DNA from: Thunnus maccoyii
Taxonomy: Eukaryota; Chordata; Actinopteri; Scombriformes; Scombridae
Direction of reading: 5' to 3'
DNA length: 64,000 bases
Assembly: GCF_910596095.1 (NCBI RefSeq)
Contig: NC_056537.1
Span: 3,386,574-3,450,573 of the forward strand
Position 1 is the stretch's first letter. Every line of letters begins with the position of its first letter. The notes under the pieces were generated by a model. The model did no database searches. It was not told the DNA's origin and saw only the letters and a program-made list of their open reading frames with translations. Position numbers and translations under genes: made by a program. Below are positions 33,901 through 45,550 of the stretch, one piece after another.

Positions 33901-34898
33901 TTTTCTTCCTTCTTTCCCCTTTATTTCTTTCCTCTCTTCCTTCCTTCTGTACTTATTTCCTCATTGCCCTCCTTTTTTCTTCCTTTCCATCCTTTTGTCT
34001 TTCTTTCTTCTTTCTCCATTCCTCCCTTCTTCCTTTTCATCTTTGTCTTGACTTTCTTCCTCTCTGTCTCTCTTCATTCCTCCTTTATTTTTTCTTTCCT
34101 TTCTTTTTTCTTTCTTTTCATTCTTCCTTCTTTCTCTTTTCAGTCTCTCTTTCTTCTTTTCTCCATTCCTCCTTTCCTTCTGCACTTATTTCCTCATTTC
34201 CTTTCCTTTTTTCTTCCTTTCTTTCCATCCTTCCATCTTTCCCCCTGCTTTTTCTTTCTTTTTCTCCATCTCTTCCTTCTGTGCTTATTTCTTCATTCAT
34301 CCCTTCTTTTTTTCCTGCCTTTCTAACTTCTTTCCTGTGATTCTTTCCTTCTTTCTTTACTCTTGCCTTCATCTTCTCTTCCATTCTCTCCTCCTCTTCA
34401 TTTCTTTCTCTCTCTCTTCATTCCTCCCGTCTTTTCCTTTCCTTTGTTTCTTGTTTCATTTTTATTTATTTATTCATTTATATTCCCCTTCTTTCCTCCT
34501 TTCTCTCTTTACATTTATTTATTCCTCCATTATTGCTTCTTTTCTTCCTTGTTTCCTCACTTCTTTCCTTTCAATTGTTCTTCCTTTCCACCCTCTTTCT
34601 TCTCTTTCTTTACCTCCTTTTCTTCTCAAACTGGGAAACCTGAAAATCTCAAAACCTGCAGATTCGTTTGCACTCAAAACGAATCTCTGTTCTTCACAAT
34701 AAGTACTTTTATTTTGGCTACTTGAGTGTATTTTACTGCTAATACTCGTTAACTTAAATATAACTTTGATTTTCACATTTTAACACTTTGGCACTGGTTT
34801 GTTTTCTATGATGTTTCAGTTTTAACATGTTAAACACAGCGAAACATATTTTTACACTCAGAAAATCAATAATCAAGAAGCAACACTTACTCAGACAT
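27945..34898 (-). CDS. tnni2: Troponin I, fast skeletal type, copy 4 (TnI-4), complete, 172 aa
   Basis: Troponin inhibitory subunit. Coding exons: 34891-34898 (exon 2 runs to 34923), 32740-32779, 30175-30303, 29116-29205, 28112-28285 and 27945-28022, stop TAA at 27947-27945. The protein starts [16 protein letters not shown]. Exon 4 encodes [18 protein letters not shown] and ends [10 protein letters not shown]. Exon 5 has [19 protein letters not shown]. Exon 6 reads [20 protein letters not shown] then [16 protein letters not shown]. Exon 7 ends [21 protein letters not shown]. The [10 protein letters not shown] stretch matches TnI-5 rather than the [10 protein letters not shown] of copies 2 and 3. 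SGDQAAL of the other fast copies is changed to TGDHDAL. A likely poly(A) signal, ATTAAA, lies at 27863-27858. Introns carry LINE tails, a minisatellite (33186-33286) and a 770-bp polypyrimidine tract. Confidence 0.96.
28306..28620. repeat. Interspersed repeat in intron 5 of TnI-4
   Basis: It starts TTTAAAGCTATAATATGTAA, the same AAAG...ATATG start style as other TTAA-type fish elements. It contains a local duplication: CTACCAAAGAGTAAAC and CTACCAAAGAGTAACT about 65 bp apart. The right boundary is unclear. Confidence 0.45.
29680..29905 (+). mobile_element. LINE-like 3' end
   Basis: TATGTAAAGCACTTTGAATT and ACAAATAAACTTGCCTTGCC form a typical LINE 3' terminus with a short TTGCC repeat tail. 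It lies in intron 4 of TnI-4. Confidence 0.6.
31150..31262 (+). mobile_element. LINE-like 3' tail with ATT repeat
   Basis: TTGTAAAGCACTTTGTGCTG and GGTGCTATACAAATAAAGTT run into TATTATTATC repeats. It is the 3' end of an otherwise lost retroelement, in intron 3 of TnI-4. Confidence 0.65.
31775..32100. mobile_element. GAGCTGCAAC-family element, copy 5
   Basis: The right end ATTAATCATTGCAGCTCT is the family terminus. The interior CACATTTAAGAAGCTGAAAC matches copy 3. The left terminus is eroded. Confidence 0.5.
33186..33286. repeat. 12-bp minisatellite, about eight units
   Basis: The unit AACATCATAATA is repeated with one variant unit. The minus-strand frame reads as repeated MMFI and is not a protein. 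It lies in intron 2 of TnI-4. Confidence 0.9.
33858..34628. repeat. 770-bp polypyrimidine tract
   Basis: The plus strand is almost all C and T, built of TTCC, TTTC and CTTT units with sparse ATT and A interruptions. Long open frames on both strands here follow from composition alone. It lies in intron 2 of TnI-4, so the transcript carries the purine-rich strand. Confidence 0.92.
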
Positions 34899-36601
34899 GT
34901 TGGCGGTTTTTTTTCTTCACGACCTGTTTGAAGAAAAAAAAAAAAAAACACAGAACAGAAGAAAAACTCATTGAGACAAGGTACGTAATAAACAATGTAA
35001 TCATCTGCTTGCTGCTTAAATATCAGAGCGATTCAGACCCTCCTCTGCATGAAATGTGATCTGTTATAACAGTTGATGAGCGGCTGAGTGGTGACAGAGC
35101 TAAGTTTGGAGTTTAGAGTCGCCGGGGGTCAAATGTCGACACTGACGCTCCGCGATAAGCTCCTTTACAGGTGTTCAAAACCAAATATCCTCTGGGAGTT
35201 AACACTTCAATTCCTTTCATGGATGAGAATCCGTCCAGCAGAAATGTGCAGCGACAGCACGTTAGCCGCCAAACACCCGGCTGTCAATAATACACACACA
35301 CACCCTCACACACACCCCACAAAAACGAATCCGTCTCAACTAGTCACTCAGTCCAAGGATCAGATTTCACAAGTTATTTTTCCTAAAAATAATTTAAGGT
35401 TTTAGTTTTCCATCTTATTAAGCCAGAATCTTGAAACATGACCGAAGCAGACTGGAAATATCTCAACACAGAGACAGAGACTCAATAAAAGAATCAGATT
35501 AACTGGATTCAATTCTTTGCTTGTTATTTTTTTTCTCAGCACAAAATAAACAAAAAAATATCTCTCAATTTTCCAAGACCAAAGTTCCAGAGACATCCAG
35601 AAAAAAAAGTATAGAGATCAAATTTCTACACTCGCCAAGTTAGACTTAAAAAATGAGAATACACTGTAAAAACTGTAAAAAACTTTGTCATTTTATCGTC
35701 TAATTTTAATTTTTTTTTGCAGATCAAAGCTCTAGAAATGTCAGAGTGTAGAGATCAAGTTTCTAAATGCTTTAGAAAAGAATGCACTGTAAAACATCCC
35801 AGTGCAAAGATCACATTTCTAAACTTTCCAAACCAGCCAACAGCTGTAAAAAATAATTCTAAAAAATCCATGCAAAATTTGAGTTTCCACAACAAAGCCA
35901 ACTTGTTTCAGCGTTATTTTCACGATGCTATTTAAACAACCAGCTGTCCTTTCTCTTGTTTTGACTCAAATTTCTAGAAAATTCCTGAATCTAAAGGAGA
36001 AACTGAACTCGGAACAAGTGGAAATACCTCAAAATTTTGTTGTGATTGCTTAAATATGACATTAAAATGTTTAGATGGATAAGATTAATATTTTTTACAG
36101 TGTACTCTCTGAAACCTGAAATCTGATCATCCTCTCTCAAAGCCAAAAGATCTCAAGCAAAGACCAGAGCTAAAATAAGCTAAGCAGAGGAATACAATTT
36201 CTAAACTTAACAAATTATTCAAATAATAATCCGTCTTGACTTACTAAACCAGCCAAATGCTTCAGAACTGAGGCTCAATGATTATAATTGTACAAATATA
36301 AATCCTTAAGCAGACAAAACAGCATCCACAGCCTCATGCTCATTAAATACAATGTTCAAACTCGCAATCTTCAGTAATTAGCCCTCTCCTTCACCCTGGA
36401 TCACATTTCCCTCCTCTTCTTAACAAACCCCAGAGGTCAGGACTTTCATCACCTTAACACTTCACCAACAAGTCTCCCCAAAACGACTCTAAGTGTCTCT
36501 ATGAAGCAGCAGCTTCATATCAATTTACCAGCTTCCACTCAGGCATGTACAGAGAGGAGGAGGAGGAGGAGGAGGAAGAAAGAGAAGGAAAGCGGTCTCA
36601 C

Positions 36602-36648
36602 CTACGACGAGACGGAAAGACGAGGAGGAGAGCAGCAGTAGCCACTGG
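36602..36648 (-). other. TnI-4 noncoding exon 1 (5' UTR)
   Basis: The donor GTCGTAG|GTGAGA ends the exon at 36602. The start is inferred from the TATA box at 36674. A GGA-repeat (plus strand, about 36555-36590) lies just inside intron 1. Confidence 0.62.
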
Positions 36649-36673
36649 CACTGGGAGGAAATCACACTGGGGT

Positions 36674-36765
36674 GTATATATATGAGGGTTCAGATATGGA
36701 TATGGAGCTCCTGTTTATGGAAATGCCGGATCCTCAGACCAATCGGCCAACAAGCTCCTGAAATA
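36674..36765 (-). promoter_or_regulatory. TnI-4 promoter: TATA, MEF2-like site, CCAAT box and conserved distal block
   Basis: TATATATATA lies at 36674-36683, CTGTTTATGG at 36711-36720, CCAAT at 36739-36743 and AAGCTCCTGAAATAT immediately after. The order matches the other four copies; the TATA-to-CCAAT offset is 65 bp. Confidence 0.8.
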
Positions 36766-37059
36766 TCATGATGTTCTGCCAGCTTCATCCTGTAAATCAG
36801 ACGTCGATGAGGAGGAGCCTGATTTCACTTTAGGACTCGGTGCCACCAAGACACTATAAAAGGGAGGAAAAGGATGATGGTGATTGATATTCAGTATAGA
36901 ACCACTGATGAGTTGAAATGCTCAACCAGAAGAAAACAGAACTGATCAAGTAATTGGACAGAATGGTCATTTCTGTGTTTTGGGGTTGTTTTTTGGTTTA
37001 TTAACATCTGTGAGAAATACCTTCAAGACGCCAGAGTTTAAAGGATTTAACTGGTGACT

Positions 37060-37215
37060 TTCTATATTTTTCTTATTGTCACCAAATCTCATGTTTGGAT
37101 CCAAACCAACAATGAACTCATCCTACTAACAAGTATTGTGTGTGTATCCAAAAGCCTGATATATCTTATTCCTCTGTGCTGTAGACCTCCACTGTTGTCC
37201 AAAAACTATTAAAAA
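37060..37215. mobile_element. One end of the 39.1-kb foldback family
   Basis: CAATGAACTCATCCTACTAA and CCTGATATATCTTATTCCTC match 39148-39215 in the same orientation. Only the left arm is preserved. Confidence 0.6.
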
Positions 37216-39094
37216 CATGTCGTCCATGAAGAGAACAGTTACCATACAACAGAGTTCTAGTGATGATTTGTACTGGATACACGAACTGCAAATTAAGAGT
37301 TGTTGTTCTCATGCTGGAGTCCACACATAATTTAAAGAAAATTAGCTGATTTTGTGTTGTTACACTCCTCATTTAGACCCTAATAACTCTTTAAACCAGG
37401 TTTCAGATTTGTGAAGACAGAAAAGAATGATGATTTGACTGATTATCCAGGTCTGGCTCAAAACCTGATTTGCCAAACTTGGAACCAGATTTACCCCAAA
37501 AAACATTTTTGAAAAGGTCTAATCAAAAGCCACCAATCTAGCCCCAACACCAGCTATACATCATTCTTGACAGTAATTTGCATCACACTTCATAACTTGG
37601 TTTTATTCAAAAGTCTGTTCAAGAAATGTGTCGCGTTAACAAAAATAAATCCTATTAACTGAGATGTCCATGTGTCTTCAGGACTTATAATGTGTCAAAC
37701 ACTAACGTGCCATCGCCAATTAGACACAAATTTCTCACAAATGACACGTCCTTTAAAATTGGAAAGCAAATCATCAAATCAAATCCTAGCGTCTCCCCGC
37801 CGCCGCCTTCACTTACAGATCTTATCTGTGGAGATTCGTCTCGGCAAAGTAAATAACCAGCAGAGCCTCCTCCACAGCTGCCCAACACCTCCGAACACAG
37901 GACCAAGCTGAAGGTTGTCAAGCTAACGGAGAACGAAGTTGTTGAGCTGAAACCCAAAACAGACTTCGAATTAGGGACACAGTCTTGGAGAACACCCCCT
38001 TAAAACCCCCTTAAATCCTTTCCTGTCAAGTTTTAATAGGCATTGAATGAGTCGTTCTTTTAAAACAGCACAATTTGATCCTCATAGACTAAAACCTCTG
38101 CTGTAACCACTTACTTTTGGGTATATTTAGGCAGCTTGTCTCCTCTAATGTCCCCTTGATTTTATGTTCACCTGTGGATAGATGAAGAAGATGATGTTTT
38201 TCAAGGGTTTTTAAGGTATGTTTGGCTCCTAGAGAAAAGCAGAATCCAACAGCTATCTTTAAATATTGACGTTTCTGAGGTTTTCTCAAGAATAACAAGA
38301 AATAAAGTAATCATCTTGAGATGCCCATGAGTGCCAAATTTCAGGTATAAAATACACAAGTTTAATTTTGGCAGGAACTCCTGTTTACCTGAATTTGTAA
38401 GATGGACCAAAGTTTTCGATCATCCAACCTTGAAAGCAAACTTCCTCGACATTTTCTAGTTTGCATTGAAAGTTTCTCACTTATAACTTCACAGAACATA
38501 AAAAGACATTTAACACAGCCATGTAGTGGAAAAACAGCCCAGCCTGGATTTTCACAAAATTACAAAATCAAAGGTACGATGAACTTGCAGCATCCAGACT
38601 CTTAGGGGTTCAGAAACAGGCTAAAAAGATAGAAACCACCAGTGAAACTATGATATAACTTTTAACTATTGCTCCAAATAAAGTGCTTAACAAGCTCGCA
38701 TTTCTGCCGTCTATAAATATCACCTAATCACCGGCTGGCCTGGTTAGCGTTTCATCTTGGACTGCTGTTTCGAGAACTTAAAAAGGCTTCCAGACTTTTC
38801 TCTGGCCACAGAAGGCCCTCTCATATTAACACTTGATGCTATAAAAATGTTTGGGCATGATTTCAGGTAGGCAGGAATTTGGCTGAGTTTCTATGTGGAT
38901 GACATTACCTTGTGACTCGCTCAAAAGCATTCTTACTTTATTCCTCTTAAGGGGGAATTTACCTGAGCAAAAATGCCACCTGTAATGTTGTAATGTTTTT
39001 GTATTTATACTGGAAACTGCAGGTGGTTCAACTAAATCCCATTTTAAGATTCAGTCAGTTAAAAGATCTATCTTTTTGTTGTTAAAAGATAAGG

Positions 39095-39960
39095 CTGGTG
39101 GTTTTCTGTTTTTCTTATTGACAACAAATCTCATGTGCACAGCAAAGACAACAATGAACTCATGCTACTAACAAGTATTGTGTATGTATCCAAAGCCTGA
39201 TATATCTTGTTCCGTACACCTCCATTGTTGTCCAAAAACTATTTAAAGGACAAGAATGAGTCACACCGCTGCACTGGGTGACATGGTCCTTCATTATGAG
39301 GAGTTTGGTCACGCTAGTTTGTTTAGAAACGGCTCTAAAGACTAATAACAGCGATAATGTTTTCAGGCTCCAGAGAGTAGTTCTGTGTAAAGTAATGCGG
39401 TAACATGATTCTGTTTACAGAGCTTTATTAGCTTGTTCTACGTATCACAACCTCTTGTTCTTCATTACAAAGTGGTTGTGATATGTAGCACAATAAGCTA
39501 GCTGCTCTACAGAGACTGAAACAGTGACATATTAACTTCATCACAAAGAGTTTGAGCAAGTTAGTTTGTTTAAAACGGCTCCAAAGACTAATAACAGCGA
39601 TCATGGTTTCTGCGTCCGGAAAGTAGCTAGTTTGTTGTGCTATCACAGCCTCTTGACTTTGTAATGAAGTACAATGTAGTACAAAGTCAAGAGGTTGTGA
39701 TATGTAGCACAACAAGCTAATGAAGCACTGTAATTGGAACCGCGTTCTTGCACATGCCTCACATGGAGCTACTGTCCAGAGACTGAAAACTTGATCTTTG
39801 GAACCGTTTCTAATCAAAGTAACATGACCAAACACTTCATAATGAGGGAACATGTCACCCACTAATTGACGTGTTTTTAATAGTCGACCAACAACGGAGG
39901 TCTATGGCACAGAGGAATAAGATATATCAGACTTTGGTTTCTAGGTAGCCTGTAAGTTCA
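39095..39960. mobile_element. Foldback element with internal hairpins
   Basis: CCAAAGCCTGATATATCTTG at 39190 recurs inverted near 39940 (complement CCAAAGTCTGATATATCTTA), with the neighbouring ACCTCCATTGTTGTCCA also inverted. Inside are smaller palindromes (TATCACAACCTCTTG with CAAGAGGTTGTGATA). The 144-residue open frame across it is not like any protein I know. Confidence 0.65.
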
Positions 39961-41689
39961 ATAATTAATCATTAATGCTTTAATCAAATGAGTTTCGTGT
40001 CGTTAACAATAGAGAAAAAGCAGTCTGCAGTTTAACAGTTAATCTCGAGTGAATCGTGTTCGTTTCCACAGACACTAAGATTCTGGGAATACAGCAGATA
40101 TTTGACTGACACTTTGATGAAGATCTACTTGACTTTTAAGCGATCAGACAGACAAATATTATCATTGATTGATCCCTGATTGGATTCGATTTTAAAAGGT
40201 TACAAACCAAAATTGTTCAAAACTGAACAATCCGGTATTGGATCACAAGCTTTAATAATAAAGACTTAATTGTTTTAAGTCAAAGGCATCTGATTTTGTT
40301 TTTGTTTTAAGGATATGTTACTCATCCAAGCTTCACCTGTTCTACATTACTAACAGAATTAAATAAAAAGGTACCAGTACTGTAAACCAGCAGCTGCCAT
40401 AACATGCAATTGAACATATTTGGAAACTAAGACTTCCAATAACAAATGATTAAAGAATGAACATTTACCTTAAAACTTTTCTTCAAGGAAATTGTTATTT
40501 TTTCTATAATTAGTACCAAAGTTTAGGAAACTATTTAGAAACTATTAGGAAATTGCTGACTTGTAAAAAAAAACAAAAAAAAGCTAATCATTCAATAAAG
40601 TACCAGGGCAGGTATAAAAAGGTTATTTTCATGGAAGTCAAAGTTTTAATCTTTTATTGCACAAGTCTATAGCAACAGATATAGAAACAGAGATCCATGT
40701 GGAAAACAAATAAGAAGCTAAAACCTGAAGACTAAATATATCCAAGTGAATAATATTACATCAATCATTACATTCACAAAAGCACCGGAGTTACTGATCT
40801 CCTAGTTAACTCTTAAGCAGTGATAACCATCAGACCAACTGACTGTAAAGGTGTCAACGGAGCCGTAAGCATGTAGCTGGTCAGACTATAGGACTGAAGG
40901 CCGGGGGGAATGGTGGTGATAGGTTTGCGTGAGGTGCAGACAGCGGAGATGATGGCATTTAAGTCATGTTAGGAATGTAGCAGCGGAGTGTGATGTTGGG
41001 GGTCAAGCTCATAGTTCTGTCAGAGTTGGGCGGGTGTTATACTGCGGAGACGCTTGACACACAACTTGAGCCTCGGGAATGTTCGAGCAGGTCCGAGTTT
41101 GGAAATGTGACTGAAGCGTGTGCCCTTTCCTCACTATGTGAAAGCATTTATAACTATATGTGTATGTTTACATGGAGTTTGATTCATACTCCGGACATAA
41201 ATAGCAGTTTGTTTAGATCTGTTCACCATCTGGTTGTGTTTGGAGTATGGAGTAAATGTCTGTAGTGTCACCCGTGGGGATGGTTTAAGGTCGGATTTAC
41301 TGCTTGTCACTGAGGTTATTGCAATAAACTGCATATTTCAATATAGCAAATGAGTGAAAATGTGCTCCACTGTTAGATAATACATCAGACAAAAGTCTTC
41401 CTCAGTGTCAAAATTTCATTAACTCATTTTGTGACTTTTTAATTTTGAATTTATTTGTTTCTATCTAAATTTTGCAAGTTGATGCTGAGTCACCAGTTCA
41501 GGCTGATGCTTTGAATATCCAAGGCGAGGTCACTCAATATGAACCAGCTTGTTTTTAAAGATACTAAACATTATTACTGATGTTTTTTCATCACTGCATC
41601 TTGTCTAGAATTATGAGAAATACTGTATTATACATTCACCTGCAGAGCAGCCGGAGAAACTTGTCCAGTTTCAAGTTTTAATGGTGGTA

Positions 41690-42096
41690 TTGGGTGGTGT
41701 AGTGTAGTGGCCCTTAATGGTCAGGCACCATCATATCTTAAAGAGCTCATAGTACTGTATTATCCCACCAGAACACTGCACTCCCAGTATGCAGGCTTAC
41801 TGGTGGTTCCTACAGTCTTTAAAAGTAGAATGGGAGGCAGAGCCTTCAGCTATCAGGCTCCTCTCTGGTGGAACCATCTTCCAGATTCGGTCCGGGGTGC
41901 AGACACCCTCTCTATGTTTAAGAGTAGGCTTAAAACTTTCCTTTTTGATAAAGCTTATAGTTAGGGCCGACCAGGCTCACCTTGGATCAGCCCTTAGTTA
42001 TGCTGCTATAGGCTTAGACTGCTGGGGGACTTCTGGCTCTATGTGGAAAGTGCCCTGAGATGACTTTTGTTGTGATTTGGCACTATGTAAATAAAA

Positions 42097-42139
<43 letters not shown>

Positions 42140-42140
42140 A
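41690..42140 (+). mobile_element. L2-like LINE, 3' end of ORF2 plus 3' UTR
   Basis: The frame 41707-41961 encodes APSYLKELIVLYYPTRTLHS, then GGRAFSYQAPLWWNHLPDSV and FKSRLKTFLFDKAYS. This is the recognisable C-terminal end of L2/CR1-type LINE ORF2 proteins in fish. The short 3' UTR ends in an (ATTG)n tail at 42097-42139. The element is 5'-truncated and not a host gene. Confidence 0.85.
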
Positions 42141-42199
42141 TTTGTGGTGGTGTACTGGAGTGCAGGTATGTTACTTGGGTGGACACTGAAACTCAGGAA

Positions 42200-42626
42200 T
42201 TTCCTGGATAATGAAATGATCCTATAGGCTTATATTATGACCACCAGTTTCAAATATTTCAATTTTGTTTTTGAGAAATAAAGTTTTGTCCGTGATTTTG
42301 GGGGACAGCTAAGAATACTACAATACCGATGCGTCTTGGCTGCCATTGCTATGGAGACGAAACCATGGGTGCAAATCAGAGCGTAATGAACTCAAAACAG
42401 TTAATCGCTGAAGTTGTTAACAAAACATGTCACCATATTTGCTGAATTCACTCAAAAGTGACCCAGAAATTAAAAGTAAACTGATTCACTCTGTAGATTC
42501 TAAAATCAGTTTTCTCAACATCGTAACTTTTAGCTTCTACACGCTGTAAGCTGCACACATGATCAAATTTTAAGCTCAGCGATTGGCTGTTTCTCACTGA
42601 TATGCACACTGGGAGCCATAGTTAAC
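42200..42626. repeat. Interspersed repeat paired with 61830-62255
   Basis: Shared, diverged segments in the same order: TTTCCTGGAT, GAAAT(A)A...GTTTTGTC, ATACTACAATACC, GCTATGGAGA, GCGATTGG and TGGGAG(C/T)C...TAGTTAA. The family is unidentified. Confidence 0.6.
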
Positions 42627-43734
42627 ATCTGCCCCAAAATTTTTATGTACACAGTCTTTGATTTTTTCCTAAAGAACCAGATATTCTCTAACACAGTTGT
42701 TCATCTTTTGTTCTGACATGAAACTCTCTCAGTGCTCAAACTGTGTTCAGACTGTGAGTCACTAACATTGTCTATGGGAATAATGAATGGAATTTTTACT
42801 TTTACACCCAAAATAGCTCCTCCTACTTCAGACTACAATTCGTAGTGTAACTTTTATACACTTTTTACAGTTGTGATCAATCGACTATGATCAATATTTA
42901 TTCATTCCCCACATCAGAAACAAGACGTCAGATTCTTTTTGGAGCTGGACTCAGGGAAATTTTGTTGAACAGAAACGTCATGTGACCGCACCTTTATCAT
43001 GTGTAAATTGAAGTGGGACACAAGTAGAAACCACCACACCTAAGTACCAAACACACCTCTGTTCAACCATCAATATATTCTAAACATCATAATAATTTAA
43101 AAATAATTTAATAATATAAGAATATCCACTAAGACACATTAGAAAAGTTTCAATTATCCATGACAGACAAATGTGTTGTGTAAAAGATGTACTGACCGTT
43201 CTGACACATCCATCATTGGTTTAATGGTTTTGTTATACTGCACTAATTTAAAATATAAAGATAGAGCACAAAACTTCCAAAAAGACCAACATAAAAGTCA
43301 TATGACTCAAAAAAAAGTTCTGACTTTCTATTTCTAAAGGAGAAGCTGTTTTCCATTCACTCTAAACTGTCATATTTTTAGAAGCTTGGAGCAGAATCTA
43401 GTGGACATTTGAGGAACTGCAGCTTAAGACTTCAAATTTCGGTCTGATTCAGCCACTATGGCTGCATGTTTTATACTTATATATTTGTTATAGTGGTATA
43501 ACTACTATTCTGGCTGTTCTTTTTGTTTACTGGTTTACTGGTTGATCCCCAAATCCAACCATGTAAAGCAAGATGGTAGAAAACATAATGTAAACAAAGC
43601 TGTAACATTTAAGGACACCTGTGCCCTCTATTGACACTTAGACTGGATTGAACCTTCACTCAGCAGGTGCTCTCAGAGTCTCACAGCATGTCTTTGGTGT
43701 CAGTTTCCACCTTCGATAGAAGAGACTTACCTCC

Positions 43735-43790
43735 TTTTTAATCTCCTTCTTCTCTCACTTGAAGTTGGCCTTCATCAGGTCAGAACGGCC
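43735..43790 (-). pseudogene. Relic troponin I exon 6 (3' part), with in-frame stop
   Basis: On the minus strand this reads DLMKANFK-stop-EKKEIKKE followed by a GTAAGT donor. It lines up with the end of exon 6 in the intact genes ([16 protein letters not shown] followed by GTGAG). The relic has a 3-nt insertion, a premature TGA and several substitutions. No matching 5' half of the exon and no exon 7 could be found beside it. It lies in the gap between TnI-4 and TnI-5 in the array's orientation, so a lost tandem copy is the simplest reading. The match is short, so chance similarity is not fully excluded. Confidence 0.6.
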
Positions 43791-45059
43791 AAATCAGCGA
43801 GCTACAACAGGACCGGAAGGGGAGGATTGGAAGGGCAGTTTATTCCCAAGCTTAAATGTTATTTCATATGGTGTAAAAGCATGCATCTGCAACTCAAATT
43901 CAGAGATAAAATATTATATTTCAAACTGAAAAAAATCTAAGAGATCTTTGGTTGCAGAAAATGAAATGCACTGCAGTTAAACAGTGTCCAAAATGTCTTG
44001 GTGCCATTAGCTCTGTTAAAGAGATCTTTGCGTGACACAAAACACATCAACAGGTATTTCTCATATTCAACTGTCACCCAATAACTCTGATGTAACACTT
44101 TAACGCCGACGCCTGTTGCAATGTCTTGTTTAATTTAGAAGCGCTAAAAGACATGACATTGAGAGCAGCTGATTTCACTGATTAACAACTTTCATTCAGA
44201 GAGGAAGAACTAATCAGTGAAATCAGCTGCTGCAGTGTTTGACTGGAACAGAAACCTGTAGACAAATATGTGCTCTAACCTTGTCTACTCCTGAAAAGAC
44301 TTATTAACTTATTCATTTGTGAGTTTTAGAGGTGTTGGTAGATGTATTTTTTAAATTTGGACAGAATCAGGAAAGTTTCGCAACTATTTCCATTGTTTAT
44401 GCAAAGCTAATTGCTTCCTAGCTCTAGCTACATAGTTACTGGGCATGTATAAGTATAAAAGTGGTATCAAGAAAGCGAATAAGCAAATTTCCCAAAATGT
44501 CAAACTACTCCATCAACTGTTGTAGCTCTCTTCTCTTCAGATTGCCCTTCTGCTCAGTTCTCTCATTTCTAATTCTGGCTGGTGTGAGTTTAAGTGAAGA
44601 GGCAGCTGTTATCTGAGGATATGATACAGCCGTCAGCAGAGGTCAAATATAACCTGCAGTAACCCCAAGGAATTAGATGCCAAATATTCAAGATATTGTT
44701 GAGCCGGCCAAGTGATAACTGTTAGTCAGACTTGGTACAGAATGAGGCCAATAAACAAACATACAGACGTCCCATCAACAATATTCAACCACCAAGTGTA
44801 AATGAAACCCTCTTTTTGACACTAAAACTATGTCATATTTTACTGTCAGTACAGATTAGAGTCTGACGTGATCAGGATTAACGTTGCACTTAAGTTCTGT
44901 AACATTGTACGGTTGAGATCAGGAAACACAAGCCTCTGGACTGAATGTCTGACAATCCAACAGTTGTTTCATATGGGTCAGCTATCATTGGCCATAATGT
45001 ATGACTGTTTGCTCAGCAAATATACAGCAAATCACTTATTATATAACAACCCAACGAAG

Positions 45060-45275
45060 GCAGATGAACGCCCACCTAGAGTCGGATTCTGCTCGAGGTT
45101 TCTTTCCCATTAAAGTGGAGTTTTTCCTTGCTGCTGTCGCCAAGTGCTGCTCATGGGGGGAATGTTGAGTCTCTGTAAAATAAAGAGTACAATCTAGAAA
45201 GCTTTATGGGAAAAGTGCCCTGAGATAACTTCTGTTGTGATTTGGCACTATATAATTAAAATTGGCTTAACTTGA
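45060..45275 (+). mobile_element. LINE-like 3' UTR
   Basis: AGAGTCGGATTCTGCTCGAG, TTTCCTTGCTGCTGTCGCC and TGATTTGGCACTATATAATT are the standard end of a common fish LINE. It shares the TTGTGATTTGGCACTAT ending with the element at 41690-42140. Confidence 0.7.
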
Positions 45276-45281
45276 CTCTAC

Positions 45282-45550
45282 TTTTATTAGGAACACCTGT
45301 GGAATCAAAAGTGTTCCTAATATTTTGTCCATACATGAGAGGGGTAAAATATTAGAAACATTTTTCAATATAATCCACTCCGGTACACCACGACCGACCA
45401 CTACGACCTCAATAATAAACATAAAGTAGAATCATCACCTTTCTGACAAGGTCAACAAAAACTGAAAATGTATAAGCTTCATAAAAGTAGAATTTATGGC
45501 AGAGCTGTTGTATCAGATTCTATTAGATTGCACAGGTGTTCCTAATAAAG
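45282..45550. mobile_element. Small element with 25-bp inverted ends
   Basis: The left end CTTTTATTAGGAACACCTGT and the right end, complemented CTTTATTAGGAACACCTGTG, are near-perfect inverted repeats. They belong to a well-represented fish MITE type with TTATTAGG(A/T)ACACCT ends. There is no transposase. Confidence 0.75.

Noticed and set aside
33803-34776. Several long open frames on both strands
   Set aside because: They arise from the polypyrimidine tract: Phe/Ser/Leu-rich on one strand and Lys/Glu/Arg-rich on the other, with no domain.
39428-39862. A 144-residue minus-strand frame
   Set aside because: It lies entirely inside a foldback element with internal palindromes and resembles no known protein.
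41707-41964. An 85-residue frame as a host gene
   Set aside because: It is the C-terminal end of an L2-like LINE ORF2 followed by the typical LINE 3' UTR and ATTG tail.
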